The notes: a model not told the origin generated them from the letters alone. Positions 53,440 to 62,509 are shown, numbered from the stretch's first letter. The stretch: DNA of 64,000 nucleotides from Methanolobus halotolerans (GCF_004745425.1 NZ_PGGK01000011.1:1-64000); one strand, 5' to 3'. Made by a program: numbers and translations.

Positions 53440-55554
53440 ATGTCGGAAGATATCACGAGTTTACGTTCTGTACCCGGGATAGGGGAAAAGATGGCAAAGC
53501 GGTTCATCGAGCATTTCGGGAGTGAGAGCCTGGCCCTTGAAGCTATTCTCAGGGCTGATATCGCAGGGATCTCTCAGGTGGAGGGTGTGGGACAACGTTA
53601 TGCTATCTCTCTGGTACATGACATAAGGTCAAGGGCCGAAGGCGTGGATATCTCTGATTTCCTGAAAACCCGGGAAGCTCTGGACGTTTATGATAGGCTG
53701 CTCGAGCTGATAGCAGATTTTGCGCATACCACTTATGCAAGGGATAAACTGCATATGTTCATACCGTATCCCTCAAAAAGGTCGGATATTATCATGCAGA
53801 TGCGCAGCTCGGTATCCGGGTATATGGAAACTGCAAAGCTCCTTGCAGATGACAAAGAGATAGTTTCCATGCTTACAAAGGTAAAACCACTGAATCTCAG
53901 ACACACCGTCCCGAAAGTACGTGACAGGGTTATAGTTACGGCAGACCAGGATACCTTCGAATATAGTAGAGGAAGATTCGGTTATGGGCTGGATGTGCAA
54001 CTTGCTGGCTCTCTTTCCGAATTTGTTGACATTTCGAGAGGCTACTCCTATGTTACTGCGGCGAATGATACGTATATGTCCTTTGATCTTCCGGAAGAGA
54101 TCAACCCGGAGTTTGTTCCGGATATTACTCAAACCGAGGACTGGGAAATAATTCCGGAAAAGGAGATCATTGCCTTCTCTAAAAATCTTGGAAGCCTGCA
54201 ATGCGCAATAGGGATTGTCAGGTTGTTGCGTTCTAAGGGAATATCATTTATGGATGCTGTTCCGGACGGAGACCTGGAGGAACTTGCTTCCACCTTATCG
54301 CTTATCGATACGGACGGGAATATTATAAAGGGGACAGATGAAGAGGTAGACCGGCTGCGCTATGTTATTGAGAACCTTGATCCATGTGTTACAGATGCCC
54401 TGAAAGATGCGAACTCGAAGTTTGACGAATGTCTTGTGAAGAGTGAGTTCACACTTGGGGGCCAGGATATGCTCAAGGTGATGAAAGGCTCCATGGAACT
54501 GAAGGATCTCCTGGGGAAGAAGCTCCATACTTCCTATCATTCCGTAATGAAGGAATGCATGACTGCTATCTGTAGTGATCTGAGTCTGGAGAATAAGGAA
54601 ACGCTGTTCATAGACTCTCTTTTTCCTGAAGAGATCGGCCATCCGGTTGAGATCGACCGGGAACAACTGTCTTCATTCAGGCAGCATCTGGAACGCAAGG
54701 TCCTCAAAAGACAACTTGAGCACAAGCGTGAGGTCGCCAGGGTACTTTCATCCTATCTTGAAGTTGTCAGGAGCATGGTCAGGGAAGTACTGGATTTTGA
54801 TGTCGGGTTTGCCATCGGCTGTTTTGCCATGGCTCATAATCTTGAAATGCCGGATATAGTTGAAGGCCCTGGTATTGGATTTGACAAAGGCCGGAATCTC
54901 TTCATAGCTTCCAGGCACGGGGATGTTGTTCCAATTGACTATTCCCTCGGAAAGAACAGTTATGGACCGGATGCTGACAGCAGCCGTGTAATACTGCTCA
55001 GCGGGGTCAATTCAGGAGGCAAGACCTCCATGCTCGAGTTAATAGCCCAGTCTCTGATCCTGACTCATATGGGCTTCCCTGTGCCGGCATCATCTTCCGA
55101 GGTATCTCTTAGTGATGGTCTTTATTATTTTGCCAAGTCCAAGGGTACCCTGGATGCCGGAGCCTTTGAGACAACGCTAACCGAATTTGCAGTTGTGGCC
55201 GATGATTCTGCTAAGATTGTGCTGGCCGATGAGCTTGAATCTATAACCGAACCCGGAGCTTCTGCCAAGATCATAGCTGGCATACTTGAAGTCCTCACTG
55301 GGAATGAGGAAAGTATGTCAGTATTCGTATCCCATCTTTCGGAACTGATACTTGAGAATACCACATGCAACATAAGGGTTGATGGTATAGAGGCAAGTGG
55401 CCTTGACGCCGACCTTAACCTGATAGTCGACAGGAGCCCGCGCTATAATTACGTTGCGAAAAGTACGCCCGAGCTCATAGTAGAAAGATTGTCAAAGAAG
55501 ACATCGGGCAGGGAACAGGCTTTTTATGAGAAACTAAAGAAAAAATTCCACTGA
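53440..55554 (+). CDS. MutS-family ATPase with N-terminal HhH
   Basis: This is a 704-residue protein. An N-terminal helix-hairpin-helix pair (LRSVPGIGEKMAKRFIEHFG, then ISQVEGVGQRYAISLV) is followed by a MutS core without the mismatch-recognition domain. The ATPase has Walker A NSGGKTSM (about 528-535), Walker B IVLADELES, and VFVSHLSELI. This is the archaeal MutS5-like form, more likely used in recombination or branched DNA than in mismatch repair. It follows the radical SAM pair on the same strand. Confidence 0.88.
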   Translation: MSEDITSLRSVPGIGEKMAKRFIEHFGSESLALEAILRADIAGISQVEGVGQRYAISLVHDIRSRAEGVDISDFLKTREALDVYDRLLELIADFAHTTYARDKLHMFIPYPSKRSDIIMQMRSSVSGYMETAKLLADDKEIVSMLTKVKPLNLRHTVPKVRDRVIVTADQDTFEYSRGRFGYGLDVQLAGSLSEFVDISRGYSYVTAANDTYMSFDLPEEINPEFVPDITQTEDWEIIPEKEIIAFSKNLGSLQCAIGIVRLLRSKGISFMDAVPDGDLEELASTLSLIDTDGNIIKGTDEEVDRLRYVIENLDPCVTDALKDANSKFDECLVKSEFTLGGQDMLKVMKGSMELKDLLGKKLHTSYHSVMKECMTAICSDLSLENKETLFIDSLFPEEIGHPVEIDREQLSSFRQHLERKVLKRQLEHKREVARVLSSYLEVVRSMVREVLDFDVGFAIGCFAMAHNLEMPDIVEGPGIGFDKGRNLFIASRHGDVVPIDYSLGKNSYGPDADSSRVILLSGVNSGGKTSMLELIAQSLILTHMGFPVPASSSEVSLSDGLYYFAKSKGTLDAGAFETTLTEFAVVADDSAKIVLADELESITEPGASAKIIAGILEVLTGNEESMSVFVSHLSELILENTTCNIRVDGIEASGLDADLNLIVDRSPRYNYVAKSTPELIVERLSKKTSGREQAFYEKLKKKFH

Positions 55555-55572
55555 AAAATGCTATGCAGTGAA

Positions 55573-56148
55573 TTAAAGGGTTCCTTTAGTGCTTTTTATC
55601 CCTTTCCCTTCGAAAAATACTGCCCTTCTGAGAGCATACGCGAATGCCTTGAAGAGTGCTTCTATCTTATGATGGTCGTTATCACCGTAGACGCTGGCAT
55701 GCATATTGATTTTTGCATTATGGACCACGGATTCGAAAAAGTGGCCCACCATCTGGGTGCTGAACTCGCCTACCCTGGCTGACATGAATCTGGCATCCAG
55801 CACAAGGTAGCTGCGCCCTCCGAGGTCAAGTGCCACGGTTGCAAGTGCCTCGTCCATGGGTATGCGGGCTTCACCGAACCTCGCGATCCCTGACTTATCG
55901 GCAAGTGCCTTTGCTATCGTCTGACCCAGGACAATACCTGTATCTTCTATAAGATGGTGGTCGTCCACAACCAGATCCCCTGTGGCTTTGACAGTAAGAT
56001 CGAAGCTAGCGTGTTTTGAGAATGCTGTGAGCATGTGATCAAAGAATCCTATGCCAGTGCTGATATCCGATACTCCTGTACCATCCATGTTCAGTTCTAT
56101 CCGGATATCTGTTTCGCTGGTCTTGCGTGAAACTTCTGCTGTTCTCAT
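55573..56148 (-). CDS. hisB: Imidazoleglycerol-phosphate dehydratase
   Basis: This 191-residue enzyme forms imidazole acetol phosphate in histidine synthesis. Metal-binding motifs are [29 protein letters not shown] and the later [13 protein letters not shown]. Length is normal for the monofunctional archaeal form. It lies 23 bases downstream of hisA in the order hisG-hisA-hisB on the minus strand. It converges with the MutS-like gene. Confidence 0.96.
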   Translation of the reverse strand: MRTAEVSRKTSETDIRIELNMDGTGVSDISTGIGFFDHMLTAFSKHASFDLTVKATGDLVVDDHHLIEDTGIVLGQTIAKALADKSGIARFGEARIPMDEALATVALDLGGRSYLVLDARFMSARVGEFSTQMVGHFFESVVHNAKINMHASVYGDNDHHKIEALFKAFAYALRRAVFFEGKGIKSTKGTL

Positions 56149-56171
56149 AGTACACCTTTTTATACGCTTTT

Positions 56172-56912
56172 CTATAGTTCCTGAATGATTGTATTTATTG
56201 CTTCTGTAAGTGTGAACTTCCCTGTATACAGTGCACTTCCTACAACAACTGCAACAGCCCCTGTATTTCTGATGGAGATGAGATCATCAAGGCTTGTGAC
56301 GCCACCGGATGCTATCACCGGTATGTTGACGGAGTTCACCAGTTCCTCTGTAGGTCGTGTATTGACTCCCTGCATGAGGCCTTCTGTATCAATATTTGTG
56401 AATAGGAGGCTTCCTGCTCCTAAATTTTCGAACTTGATGCCCATTTCCACGGCAGTGTGTTCGGATTGTTTTTTCCAGCCTTCTATGGAAACTTTCCCAT
56501 CTCTGGAATCAAGGGCAACATTTACATGTTTGCTGCCAAAGGAATCTGCAAGTTCCTTCACAATGTCGGGGTTTTTGATGGCTGCGGTGCTGAGGATCAC
56601 GCGGTCCGCACCCCGTTCAAGCAGATCCGCAGCATCTTTGAAGGACCGGATGCCTCCTCCTACCTGTATTTCGGCACCTATTGGTTTGCATTCCTTTACT
56701 ATTCTCTCGATAAGCGGGGCGTTCTGGCGTTTGCCCTCGATAGCACCATCAAGGTCTATAAGGTGAAGTGTCCTTGCACCCTGGGATATCCAGTCCTTTG
56801 CAACAGCCACAGGGTCATCAAGGGAGATCATCTCACTACCCGGGATTCCCTGTACCAGTTGTACGCATTTGCCATTTCTCATGTCCACAGCGGGGATTAC
56901 TTCAAATGTCAT
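56172..56912 (-). CDS. hisA: ProFAR isomerase
   Basis: This 246-residue TIM barrel enzyme isomerises ProFAR to PRFAR. It has [16 protein letters not shown] at the start (catalytic Asp), [13 protein letters not shown], a second phosphate site [13 protein letters not shown], and the second catalytic Asp in FTNIDTEG. It lies eight bases after hisG on the minus strand. Complete. Confidence 0.96.
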   Translation of the reverse strand: MTFEVIPAVDMRNGKCVQLVQGIPGSEMISLDDPVAVAKDWISQGARTLHLIDLDGAIEGKRQNAPLIERIVKECKPIGAEIQVGGGIRSFKDAADLLERGADRVILSTAAIKNPDIVKELADSFGSKHVNVALDSRDGKVSIEGWKKQSEHTAVEMGIKFENLGAGSLLFTNIDTEGLMQGVNTRPTEELVNSVNIPVIASGGVTSLDDLISIRNTGAVAVVVGSALYTGKFTLTEAINTIIQEL

Positions 56913-56920
56913 GATAGTCC

Positions 56921-57775
56921 TCAGGGCATCATTCTTTCTATTGGCACGACCAGTATGTCCCTTGCACCGGCTTTTTTCAGGTCTCCGACAGTTGCGAATA
57001 TCCTGTCTGACTCGACCACCGCATGGACGGCAAGCATGGAATCGCTGGATTCTACCTTCATTACTGTGGGTCCCGCCATTCCGGGGAGAACTCTTTTTAC
57101 TTCATCCAGGTGCGCAGCAGGAACATTCATCATCAGGTACCGCTTTCCCTTTGCACGCAGGACACTTTCCAGGGCTGTTCTGATCTGTTCTATCTTCCCG
57201 TTCTTTTGCATGCTTTGTTTGTTTGCGATAAGCTGGACCGAGGAAGAGAACACCTTGTCTATCATCTTCAGATGATTGGTTACGAGAGTTGTGCCTGAGC
57301 TTGAGATGTCCACGATAGCATCGGCAATGCCGACATGTGGTGTCATCTCGCAGGCGCCGCTTACTTTTATTATCTCAATATCTATTCCCTTGTCCCTGAA
57401 GTATCCTCCTGTGATATTTGGGAACTCGGTTGCAACACGCATGCCGTTAAGTCCACTTGCGGAAGAAATGCTTGATTCTTCGGGAACTGCGAGCACAAGG
57501 TTCGCTCTTCCGAAATTAAGGTCAAGAAGCACTTCTACATCCGATTTTGTTTCATGTATGAGATCAAGTCCAGTGACACCAACATCAGCAGCTCCGTCCT
57601 GCACATATTCGGGAATATCTGCAGCCCGCGCAAAAAGATATGTGATCTCAGGATCGGTGGTCTTTGCGAACAGTTTCCTAGTACCACCTTCAAGTAAAGG
57701 TAATCCTGCTTCCTTGAGCAGGCTGACGGTAGGGTCATGCAAACGTCCTTTATTAGGTATGGCAATACGTATCAT
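56921..57775 (-). CDS. hisG: ATP phosphoribosyltransferase (long form)
   Basis: This 284-residue HisG joins PRPP to ATP in the first step of the pathway. It has the N-terminal IAIPNKGRLHDP, DVGVTGLDL, and VDISSSGTTL (PRPP site), and the long form's C-terminal ACT-like domain (LMMNVPAAHLDEVKRVLPGM) used for histidine feedback. It is the first gene of hisGAB; the divergent promoter gap (57776-58032) lies before the SAM synthetase gene. Confidence 0.96.
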   Translation of the reverse strand: MIRIAIPNKGRLHDPTVSLLKEAGLPLLEGGTRKLFAKTTDPEITYLFARAADIPEYVQDGAADVGVTGLDLIHETKSDVEVLLDLNFGRANLVLAVPEESSISSASGLNGMRVATEFPNITGGYFRDKGIDIEIIKVSGACEMTPHVGIADAIVDISSSGTTLVTNHLKMIDKVFSSSVQLIANKQSMQKNGKIEQIRTALESVLRAKGKRYLMMNVPAAHLDEVKRVLPGMAGPTVMKVESSDSMLAVHAVVESDRIFATVGDLKKAGARDILVVPIERMMP

Positions 57776-58032
57776 GGGTGATCCTTCTGAATAGAGTTGA
57801 CTATATCAATTGAATGTTCTTTCAAAGACATTTATAACATATAGATTTCACGCTGGCGGATATTTCTGCCCTACATCCTGAACATATATACTTTATAACC
57901 TGCAGTAATGCAAGTGAAAAGATAATATTAAATAATACATGGGCAGTTGATACAGAAAAGAATACTTAATTTAGTGTCTGATTATCTATTCTTGTTCGTA
58001 GTGTGCTAATAATGTTGCATGAGGATAGCAAA

Positions 58033-59229
58033 ATGGTAAGGAATATCAAAGTCGAACACCTTGTAGAAACGCCAATTGAAAAACAGCAGATCGAACTTGT
58101 CGAGAGGAAGGGCATTGGTCATCCGGACAGTATCGCGGATGGTCTTGCAGAGGCAGTGAGCCGTGCACTATGTAATGAATACATCAGTAAGTGCGGTGTG
58201 GTACTTCACCATAATACCGATGAGACCCAGATCGTGGCCGGCAGGTCAAACCCGCAGTTTGGGGGAGGGGAGGTCATTCAGCCTATATACACCCTTCTTG
58301 TGGGCAGGGCCACCAAGGAATTCGAAGGTGTTGAGATTCCAGCAGAGGCAGTGGCCCTTTCGGCAGCAAGGGATTATGTCAGGAACACCATAGTTGACAT
58401 GGATCTTGAAAGGGATATGATCGTCGACTGCAAGCTGGGTACGGGTTCATCCGATCTTCGGGATGTTTTCAACAGGGATCGAGTTCCTGTAGCAAATGAT
58501 ACTTCCTTTGGTGTGGGTCATGCGCCTTTCTCAGAACTCGAGCAGATTGTCTATGGATCCGAAAGAAAGCTCATAACTGACCTGAAAAAGAAGATTCCCG
58601 GAATAGGTACCGATATCAAGGTTATGGGTCTGAGGGACGGGGATGACATCTCACTTACTATCTGCTGTGGAATGGTGGGCAGGCACATCGATGATATGTC
58701 CCACTACATCAGCATCAAGGAGGAGATGGCGGACTATGTTACAGATCTTGCTCTGAAGCATACTGAAAGGAACGTAACCACACTTATCAACACTGCAGAC
58801 AATATCAGATGTGGTTCTGTTTTCCTGACTGTTACAGGCACCTCTGCCGAGATGGGAGATGACGGTTCTGTTGGCCGTGGTAATCGCTGCAACGGTCTTA
58901 TCACACCAGGCAGGCCGATGAGTATGGAGGCTACCAGTGGTAAGAACCCTATAAATCACATCGGCAAGATCTACAATCTGCTTTCCACCCAGATGGCAAG
59001 GGACATTGTGAAAGCTGTGCCCGATGTACAGGATGTCCATATCAGGTTGCTCTCACAGATCGGCATGCCAATTGACCAGCCACTTGTGGCCAGTGCTCAC
59101 GTTATACCGGAGGATGGTGTCAATTTCGCATCCGTGAGGGCGGAAACGGAATCTGTTATCGATGACTGGCTCTCCAATGTTACAAAGATCACTGATATGG
59201 TTATCAAGGGAGAACTGGATACTTTCTGA
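58033..59229 (+). CDS. mat: Archaeal S-adenosylmethionine synthetase
   Basis: This 398-residue enzyme of the archaeal MAT type makes SAM from methionine and ATP. Motifs include [40 protein letters not shown], and the late [16 protein letters not shown]. Start ATG 58033 gives the normal length; earlier in-frame ATGs (58003, 58012) precede the usual MVRNIKVE start. A hairpin followed by six T lies after the stop. The enzyme feeds radical SAM and methylation reactions. Confidence 0.96.
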   Translation: MVRNIKVEHLVETPIEKQQIELVERKGIGHPDSIADGLAEAVSRALCNEYISKCGVVLHHNTDETQIVAGRSNPQFGGGEVIQPIYTLLVGRATKEFEGVEIPAEAVALSAARDYVRNTIVDMDLERDMIVDCKLGTGSSDLRDVFNRDRVPVANDTSFGVGHAPFSELEQIVYGSERKLITDLKKKIPGIGTDIKVMGLRDGDDISLTICCGMVGRHIDDMSHYISIKEEMADYVTDLALKHTERNVTTLINTADNIRCGSVFLTVTGTSAEMGDDGSVGRGNRCNGLITPGRPMSMEATSGKNPINHIGKIYNLLSTQMARDIVKAVPDVQDVHIRLLSQIGMPIDQPLVASAHVIPEDGVNFASVRAETESVIDDWLSNVTKITDMVIKGELDTF

Positions 59230-59240
59230 TTCCGCCGTTT

Positions 59241-59287
59241 GCAAAATACGGGAGGTTAATTCACCCGTTTACTTATTTTGCTTTTTT
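59241..59287 (+). terminator. Hairpin with T-tract after mat
   Basis: Arms GCAAAATA (59241-59248) and TATTTTGC (59274-59281), with an inner CGGG/CCCG pair, form a long stem. TTTTTT (59282-59287) follows directly. The site lies 12 bases past the mat stop and before the tRNA-Tyr promoter region. Confidence 0.6.
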
Positions 59288-59445
59288 CCCTCTTACAATG
59301 CCAGGCTTGGTCTGTAGCTGTCTTTCACAGGTAATCCGCATGTTTTTGGTATTATCTTCTTTTGCGGCGAAAGAGATAAGTATTATTGTGCGTATTGGTG
59401 TGTTGCATCGCATAGCATTGCCGTGCTGGTGCATGATTTGTAGGA

Positions 59446-59556
59446 CCCGCCTTAACTCAGTTGGTAGAGTGCGCGGCTGTAGTATGGTTCATGTGACACG
59501 TTCACAAATTCCGCGCAGGCACCGCGATGTCCCCGGTTCGAGTCTGGGAGGCGGGA
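59446..59556 (+). tRNA. tRNA-Tyr (GTA) with intron
   Basis: The acceptor stem is CCCGCCT/AGGCGGG with discriminator A, and C1:G72 is typical of archaeal tRNA-Tyr. The D arm is ACTC/GAGT, anticodon stem CGCGG/CCGCG, and T arm CCCGG-TTCGAGT-CTGGG. Anticodon GTA lies at 59479-59481. The mature length is 73 after removal of an intron of about 38 bases at the usual place after position 37 (59483-59520). No CCA is encoded. Confidence 0.93.
59483..59520 (+). other. tRNA-Tyr intron
   Basis: This 38-base intron sits between positions 37 and 38. Its 3' part contains CCGCGC (59511-59516), which repeats the 3' anticodon strand CCGCG and can also pair with GCGCGG of the 5' strand. CTGT/GCAG could form the short central helix of a bulge-helix-bulge splice site. 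Ends are inferred, so they may be off by a base or two. Confidence 0.75.
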
Positions 59557-59630
59557 CTTGCAAAATCACAAAAAGCTTTATATCCAAGAACATCCATTAA
59601 GGGGTGCTCATAAGCGAAAACTCGCAAAAT

Positions 59631-59703
59631 GTCCGAATAGTGTAGAGGCCTATCATGGAGCCCTGTCGAGGCTCCGACCCGGGTTCGAATCCCGGTTCGG
59701 GCG
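59631..59703 (+). tRNA. tRNA-Asp (GTC)
   Basis: This 73-base tRNA has acceptor GTCCGAA/TTCGGGC (one G-T pair), discriminator G as expected for Asp, anticodon stem GAGCC/GGCTC with loop CTGTCGA (anticodon GTC at 59665-59667), and T arm CCGGG-TTCGAAT-CCCGG. No intron. A TATA-like CTTTATATC lies about 50 bases upstream. The second integrase gene begins 79 bases downstream, so its 3' end is a likely attachment site. Confidence 0.94.
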
Positions 59704-59725
59704 TTTAAACCACAGTGTAATGCTT

Positions 59726-59737
59726 AAACACTTTCAC
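59726..59737 (+). promoter_or_regulatory. Conserved element upstream of second integrase
   Basis: AAACACTTTCAC lies 45 bases before the integrase start and matches the element 46 bases before the proviral integrase (17638-17650), including the preceding TAATGC. The shared base string and spacing suggest an integrase- or repressor-binding site kept in this integrase family. Confidence 0.5.
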
Positions 59738-59778
59738 TTCGCTAAGGTAAAACTTTTTTATAAATAAGCGAAGTGAAA
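59732..59778. promoter_or_regulatory. Inverted repeat around integrase TATA box
   Basis: TTTCACTTCGCT (59732-59743) is mirrored perfectly by AGCGAAGTGAAA (59767-59778), with 23 bases between. The gap holds TTTTTTATAAATA, a good TATA box, close to the integrase start at 59783. A repressor binding both arms would close the promoter. The left arm overlaps the conserved AAACACTTTCAC element. Confidence 0.7.
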
Positions 59779-59782
59779 AAGC

Positions 59783-60937
59783 ATGCCACTTTACAATATT
59801 GATCGAAAACTTGCTTCTCAAGAGGGTAGTATACGTACTGCAGAGTATAGTGAATCGAACAAGGATCTTATTTTCAAGTTTGAGAGATATCTTTTCCTTG
59901 AAGGGATTAAAAAGGTTCGGGTATTGAAATACCTTAATCAGCTAAATCTTATAGCTTCGACCTTTGATTTTGAGTTCAAGGATGCTACCAGAGATGATAT
60001 TGAATTTTTAGTTGAGGCAATTGTCAAGTCGGATCGTAGTGAATGGACCAAGTATGATTATTTCGTCACCATCAAACGCTTTTTCAGGTGGATGAACAAA
60101 GGCAAGGATCCTGAGCTCACAGCGTGGATCAAACCCAAGGTCCGAAACCCTAACAAATTGCCTGAAGAAATGCTGACCGAGGCCGAGGTCAAGCAGATGA
60201 TAGAAGCTGCAGTACATCCCAGGGACAAGGCTCTTGTTGCGACCATGTGGGATGCAGGAGGACGTGTAGGGGAGATTGGTGAGATCAAGATAAAACACGT
60301 TGCCTTTGACAAGTACGGCGTTGTCCTGGTAGTTGATGGCAAGACCGGCATGAGGAGAGTAAGGCTTGTCTTTAGTGCTCCATATCTTGCCTCATGGCTG
60401 GATATACACCCAGGCAAGCATAATCCAGAGGATTATGTCTGGGTGGGAATAGGACAGAGAGGCAGAGGCAAGCAACTGAACTACTCTGCAATCCGTATGT
60501 TGATCAAGAGACTTGCCAAGAAGGCAGGTATCAAGAAGAGAGTCTATAACCATCTTTTCAGGCACTCCCGCAGTACGGATCTCGCGCAGTACCTGACCGA
60601 GTCCCAGATGAAAGAGCACTTGGGATGGGAGCAGAGCTCCAAGATGGCGGGAATCTACGTACATCTTTCTGGCAAGCAGATCGATAAGGCAATTCTGAAG
60701 ATGCATGGAATTGTAGATGAAGAAGAACTCAAACCCAAACTTACATCGGTGGAGTGTCCACGCTGTAAACATGTGAATGGTTCGACTTCAGGATTCTGTT
60801 CTATGTGTGGCATGGCCCTTACAATTGAAAGTGCAGTTGATGTTGAGAAGAAGCGCTCTGATATTTCTATGGCTTTGATGGAGCTTGTTGAAAAGGATCC
60901 GGAGGTTGCTGAGATATTGAGGAAGGTGATGGACTGA
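59783..60937 (+). CDS. int: Tyrosine integrase with zinc ribbon, tRNA-linked
   Basis: This 384-residue tyrosine recombinase is clearly homologous to the proviral integrase over its whole length. Catalytic residues are present: Arg in GGRVGE (about 161), Lys in DGKTG (187), HLFRH (257-260), His in KEHLGW (279), Tyr in IYVHLSG (292). The zinc ribbon CPRC-x10-CSMC follows. It sits 79 bases from tRNA-Asp on the same strand, the typical place after integration into a tRNA 3' end. No other mobile gene follows at once, so it may be a remnant or an element that extends past this window. Confidence 0.93.
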   Translation: MPLYNIDRKLASQEGSIRTAEYSESNKDLIFKFERYLFLEGIKKVRVLKYLNQLNLIASTFDFEFKDATRDDIEFLVEAIVKSDRSEWTKYDYFVTIKRFFRWMNKGKDPELTAWIKPKVRNPNKLPEEMLTEAEVKQMIEAAVHPRDKALVATMWDAGGRVGEIGEIKIKHVAFDKYGVVLVVDGKTGMRRVRLVFSAPYLASWLDIHPGKHNPEDYVWVGIGQRGRGKQLNYSAIRMLIKRLAKKAGIKKRVYNHLFRHSRSTDLAQYLTESQMKEHLGWEQSSKMAGIYVHLSGKQIDKAILKMHGIVDEEELKPKLTSVECPRCKHVNGSTSGFCSMCGMALTIESAVDVEKKRSDISMALMELVEKDPEVAEILRKVMD

Positions 60938-60966
60938 ACCTGTCTTGATCTTTCCGGCCTGTGAGG

Positions 60967-60990
60967 GCGCCGGCCTGGTAGGCCGGGCGC
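60967..60990. repeat. GC-rich hairpin after integrase
   Basis: The core GCCGGCCT-style stem with loop GGT (seven pairs, then three more beyond a bulged G) lies 30 bases past the integrase stop. Its GGCCT/AGGCC core resembles the palindrome at 25346. It could end transcription or be one member of a small palindrome family. Confidence 0.5.
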
Positions 60991-61070
60991 TAGGATTCAC
61001 CAGGCGGTATTAATTGTAAGGCTCACAGAAATTGTAATGGCATTGAAATATCGTCTATAGACAAAACTTA

Positions 61071-61120
61071 GTAGCAACCCGTAGATTAAAATCCATTCTG
61101 GTTATATGCAAATACAACAT
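61071..61120 (+). promoter_or_regulatory. Conserved promoter block of structured RNA 1
   Basis: This block is almost identical to 62510-62559. It starts GTAGCAAC, continues with TAGATTAAAATCCATTCTGG, and has the TATA-like TTATATGC (61102-61109). A start about 25 bases past this TATA falls at the base of hairpin A (61129). Its conservation, stronger than that of the RNA body, suggests a specific promoter with upstream factor contacts. Confidence 0.65.
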
Positions 61121-61127
61121 ATTAGAG

Positions 61128-61375
61128 GTTGTGAGCGGGGGACGCTCGCAAGCTATTGGGAGTGGAGTTTAAGAGAGATATTGGGGAATATCTCGGATTC
61201 GTAAGGAAAGAGGCGCCTTAAAGAGTGGGTTTATCAGGCGTCTCATCCTGCCTTCTCAACTATGCGGGTTGAGTGAGTGGGGGTTGAAGGGATGTGGGGA
61301 CATCCCGGATTCGTAAGGAAAGAGGTACCATAAATTGTGGTGGTTTATTGAGTGCCTCATCCTACCTTCTTAATC
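61128..61375 (+). ncRNA. Structured RNA 1, GGGG(A)-loop hairpins, two modules
   Basis: The limits are approximate. Hairpin A: TTGTGAGCG-GGGGA-CGCTCGCAA (61129-61151). Hairpin B: GAGATATT-GGGG-AATATCTC (61175-61194). Next is a constant strand, CGGATTCGTAAGGAAAGAG, then hairpin C, GAGGCGCCT with AGGCGTCTC (61210-61244) and an inner TAAA/TTTA. After a CTCAAC/GTTGAG hairpin (61255-61273) the B-strand-C module occurs again, shifted 112 bases (61289-61358). Stems differ between modules yet still pair. G-T pairs (132-148, 213-241, 326-354) would be A-C mismatches on the other strand, so plus is the RNA strand. I know no family like this. Confidence 0.72.
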
Positions 61376-61447
61376 TGGTCCAAAATGGTTTTTCTCGTAT
61401 AAAGCTGTCTCGTAATTGAAAATATTTTCTTGGCTAGAATATTATTG

Positions 61448-62233
61448 TTAGAGTTCTGTGATTGGTGTGGAGTCTTTCAGATAGTATTCAAAAAAGTCAT
61501 TTGTCCATCTGAGTGTGGGCGGATTCTTACACAGGATGTATTTGTTATCAGTGGTCCCGTCTACTTTCAACATACGCATGAGAAAATTAAAATCGTTATA
61601 GACAAAAGCTAAAAAATCCATTTTCTCAGAGTAGACATATAAGTTGAAAGACTCGTTTTTAATAAGTTCCTCTAAATAAGTGCTGTAGTTACTCTTCATG
61701 CTGTCAAATACACTTTTACTAAAGATGGCACGTATATTTATGCCCTTATGGGCCAGTTCATTAAACAAGTGGGGATAACCTGGATGAAGGGATGCAGCAA
61801 TCATGGAAAGCGACCTTGATTTATAGGATGTATCTGTTATATCTTTATCAAGTTCAAATATATCTGTCACAGGGGGACTGATCACTCTGCATTTCCCAAG
61901 TTCGTTAATTCTGTTCAGCAGAGGGGAGGGAAGGAAATCAAGCTTACGGGTTCCCCAGAAGTCAATGTCAGTATCAAGCACTTCGGTGATGCTTACTAAA
62001 TGAGTCATTTTATTAACTATCAATTTCCCTATATCTGTCAATTCGTAAGTATCCATTGAATCGGTTATAAGGTGATAATCTTCTAAGATTCGCACGTGCG
62101 GTAGTAAGGCCTGCCTGGTAGTTTCCAGCTGGTCGAGTATGTACTTCATTCCCCGAGGTCCGTCCTGTAGCAATAGGAGAACATTCTTTCTTTTCTCAGA
62201 AGCAAATATGACATCAAGTAATGGTTTCTTCAT
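61448..62233 (-). CDS. Msr-type regulator (ArsR-like HTH + DUF1724), copy 1
   Basis: This 261-residue protein belongs to the methanogen family whose Methanosarcina members (Msr) control methyltransferase genes for methylotrophic growth. The HTH region is FASEKRKNVLLLLQDGPRGMKYI and TTRQALLPHVRILEDYHLI. The DUF1724 half follows, with DFWGTRKLDFLPSPLLNRINELGKC. It ends STPITEL like its neighbour at 62766, and both are exactly 261 residues when started at the MK(K/R)PLLD methionine. A longer frame from 62257 is unlikely. An inverted repeat sits 36 bases upstream. Confidence 0.85.
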   Translation of the reverse strand: MKKPLLDVIFASEKRKNVLLLLQDGPRGMKYILDQLETTRQALLPHVRILEDYHLITDSMDTYELTDIGKLIVNKMTHLVSITEVLDTDIDFWGTRKLDFLPSPLLNRINELGKCRVISPPVTDIFELDKDITDTSYKSRSLSMIAASLHPGYPHLFNELAHKGINIRAIFSKSVFDSMKSNYSTYLEELIKNESFNLYVYSEKMDFLAFVYNDFNFLMRMLKVDGTTDNKYILCKNPPTLRWTNDFFEYYLKDSTPITEL

Positions 62234-62269
62234 TATCAGCACGATTCCTAAAACCAAACATTCCCTCTC

Positions 62270-62292
62270 ATAATATTCTCATATGATATTAT
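62270..62292. promoter_or_regulatory. Operator-like inverted repeat before Msr copy 1
   Basis: ATAATAT-N9-ATATTAT lies 36 bases before the start of the gene on the minus strand, overlapping its TATA-like TTTAAATAATA. The second copy of the gene has ATAATAC-N9-GTATTAT at 63587-63609 with nearly the same spacing, and the spacers share CAT at the middle. Confidence 0.65.
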
Positions 62293-62509
62293 TTAAAGCA
62301 ATCTGAAATTTTGTTGTTGTATGTGCTGAAATGTTAACTGCGTTATGTGAAATTTATGTGAAGCCAGTGACCGACCGCGAACTTGTTATGTGAATTTGAA
62401 AACAGAACTGATTTTATAACTATAATTCTTTGTCTGGACTATGTGACTATTATTGCAAGCGCAGCTTGAAATTCCAACGCTATTGAAAACTTTTTGTAAA
62501 AAAAAGATA

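Noticed and set aside
61128-61375. CRISPR array in the repeated region
   Set aside because: Only two or three units, 112 or 1439 bases apart, with diverged stems and no spacers of even length. The pattern is that of folded RNA.
61128-61375. Structured element as 3' untranslated part of the Msr mRNA on the minus strand
   Set aside because: The G-T pairs of the plus-strand fold would become A-C mismatches on the minus strand, and the TATA-like block lies on the plus side.
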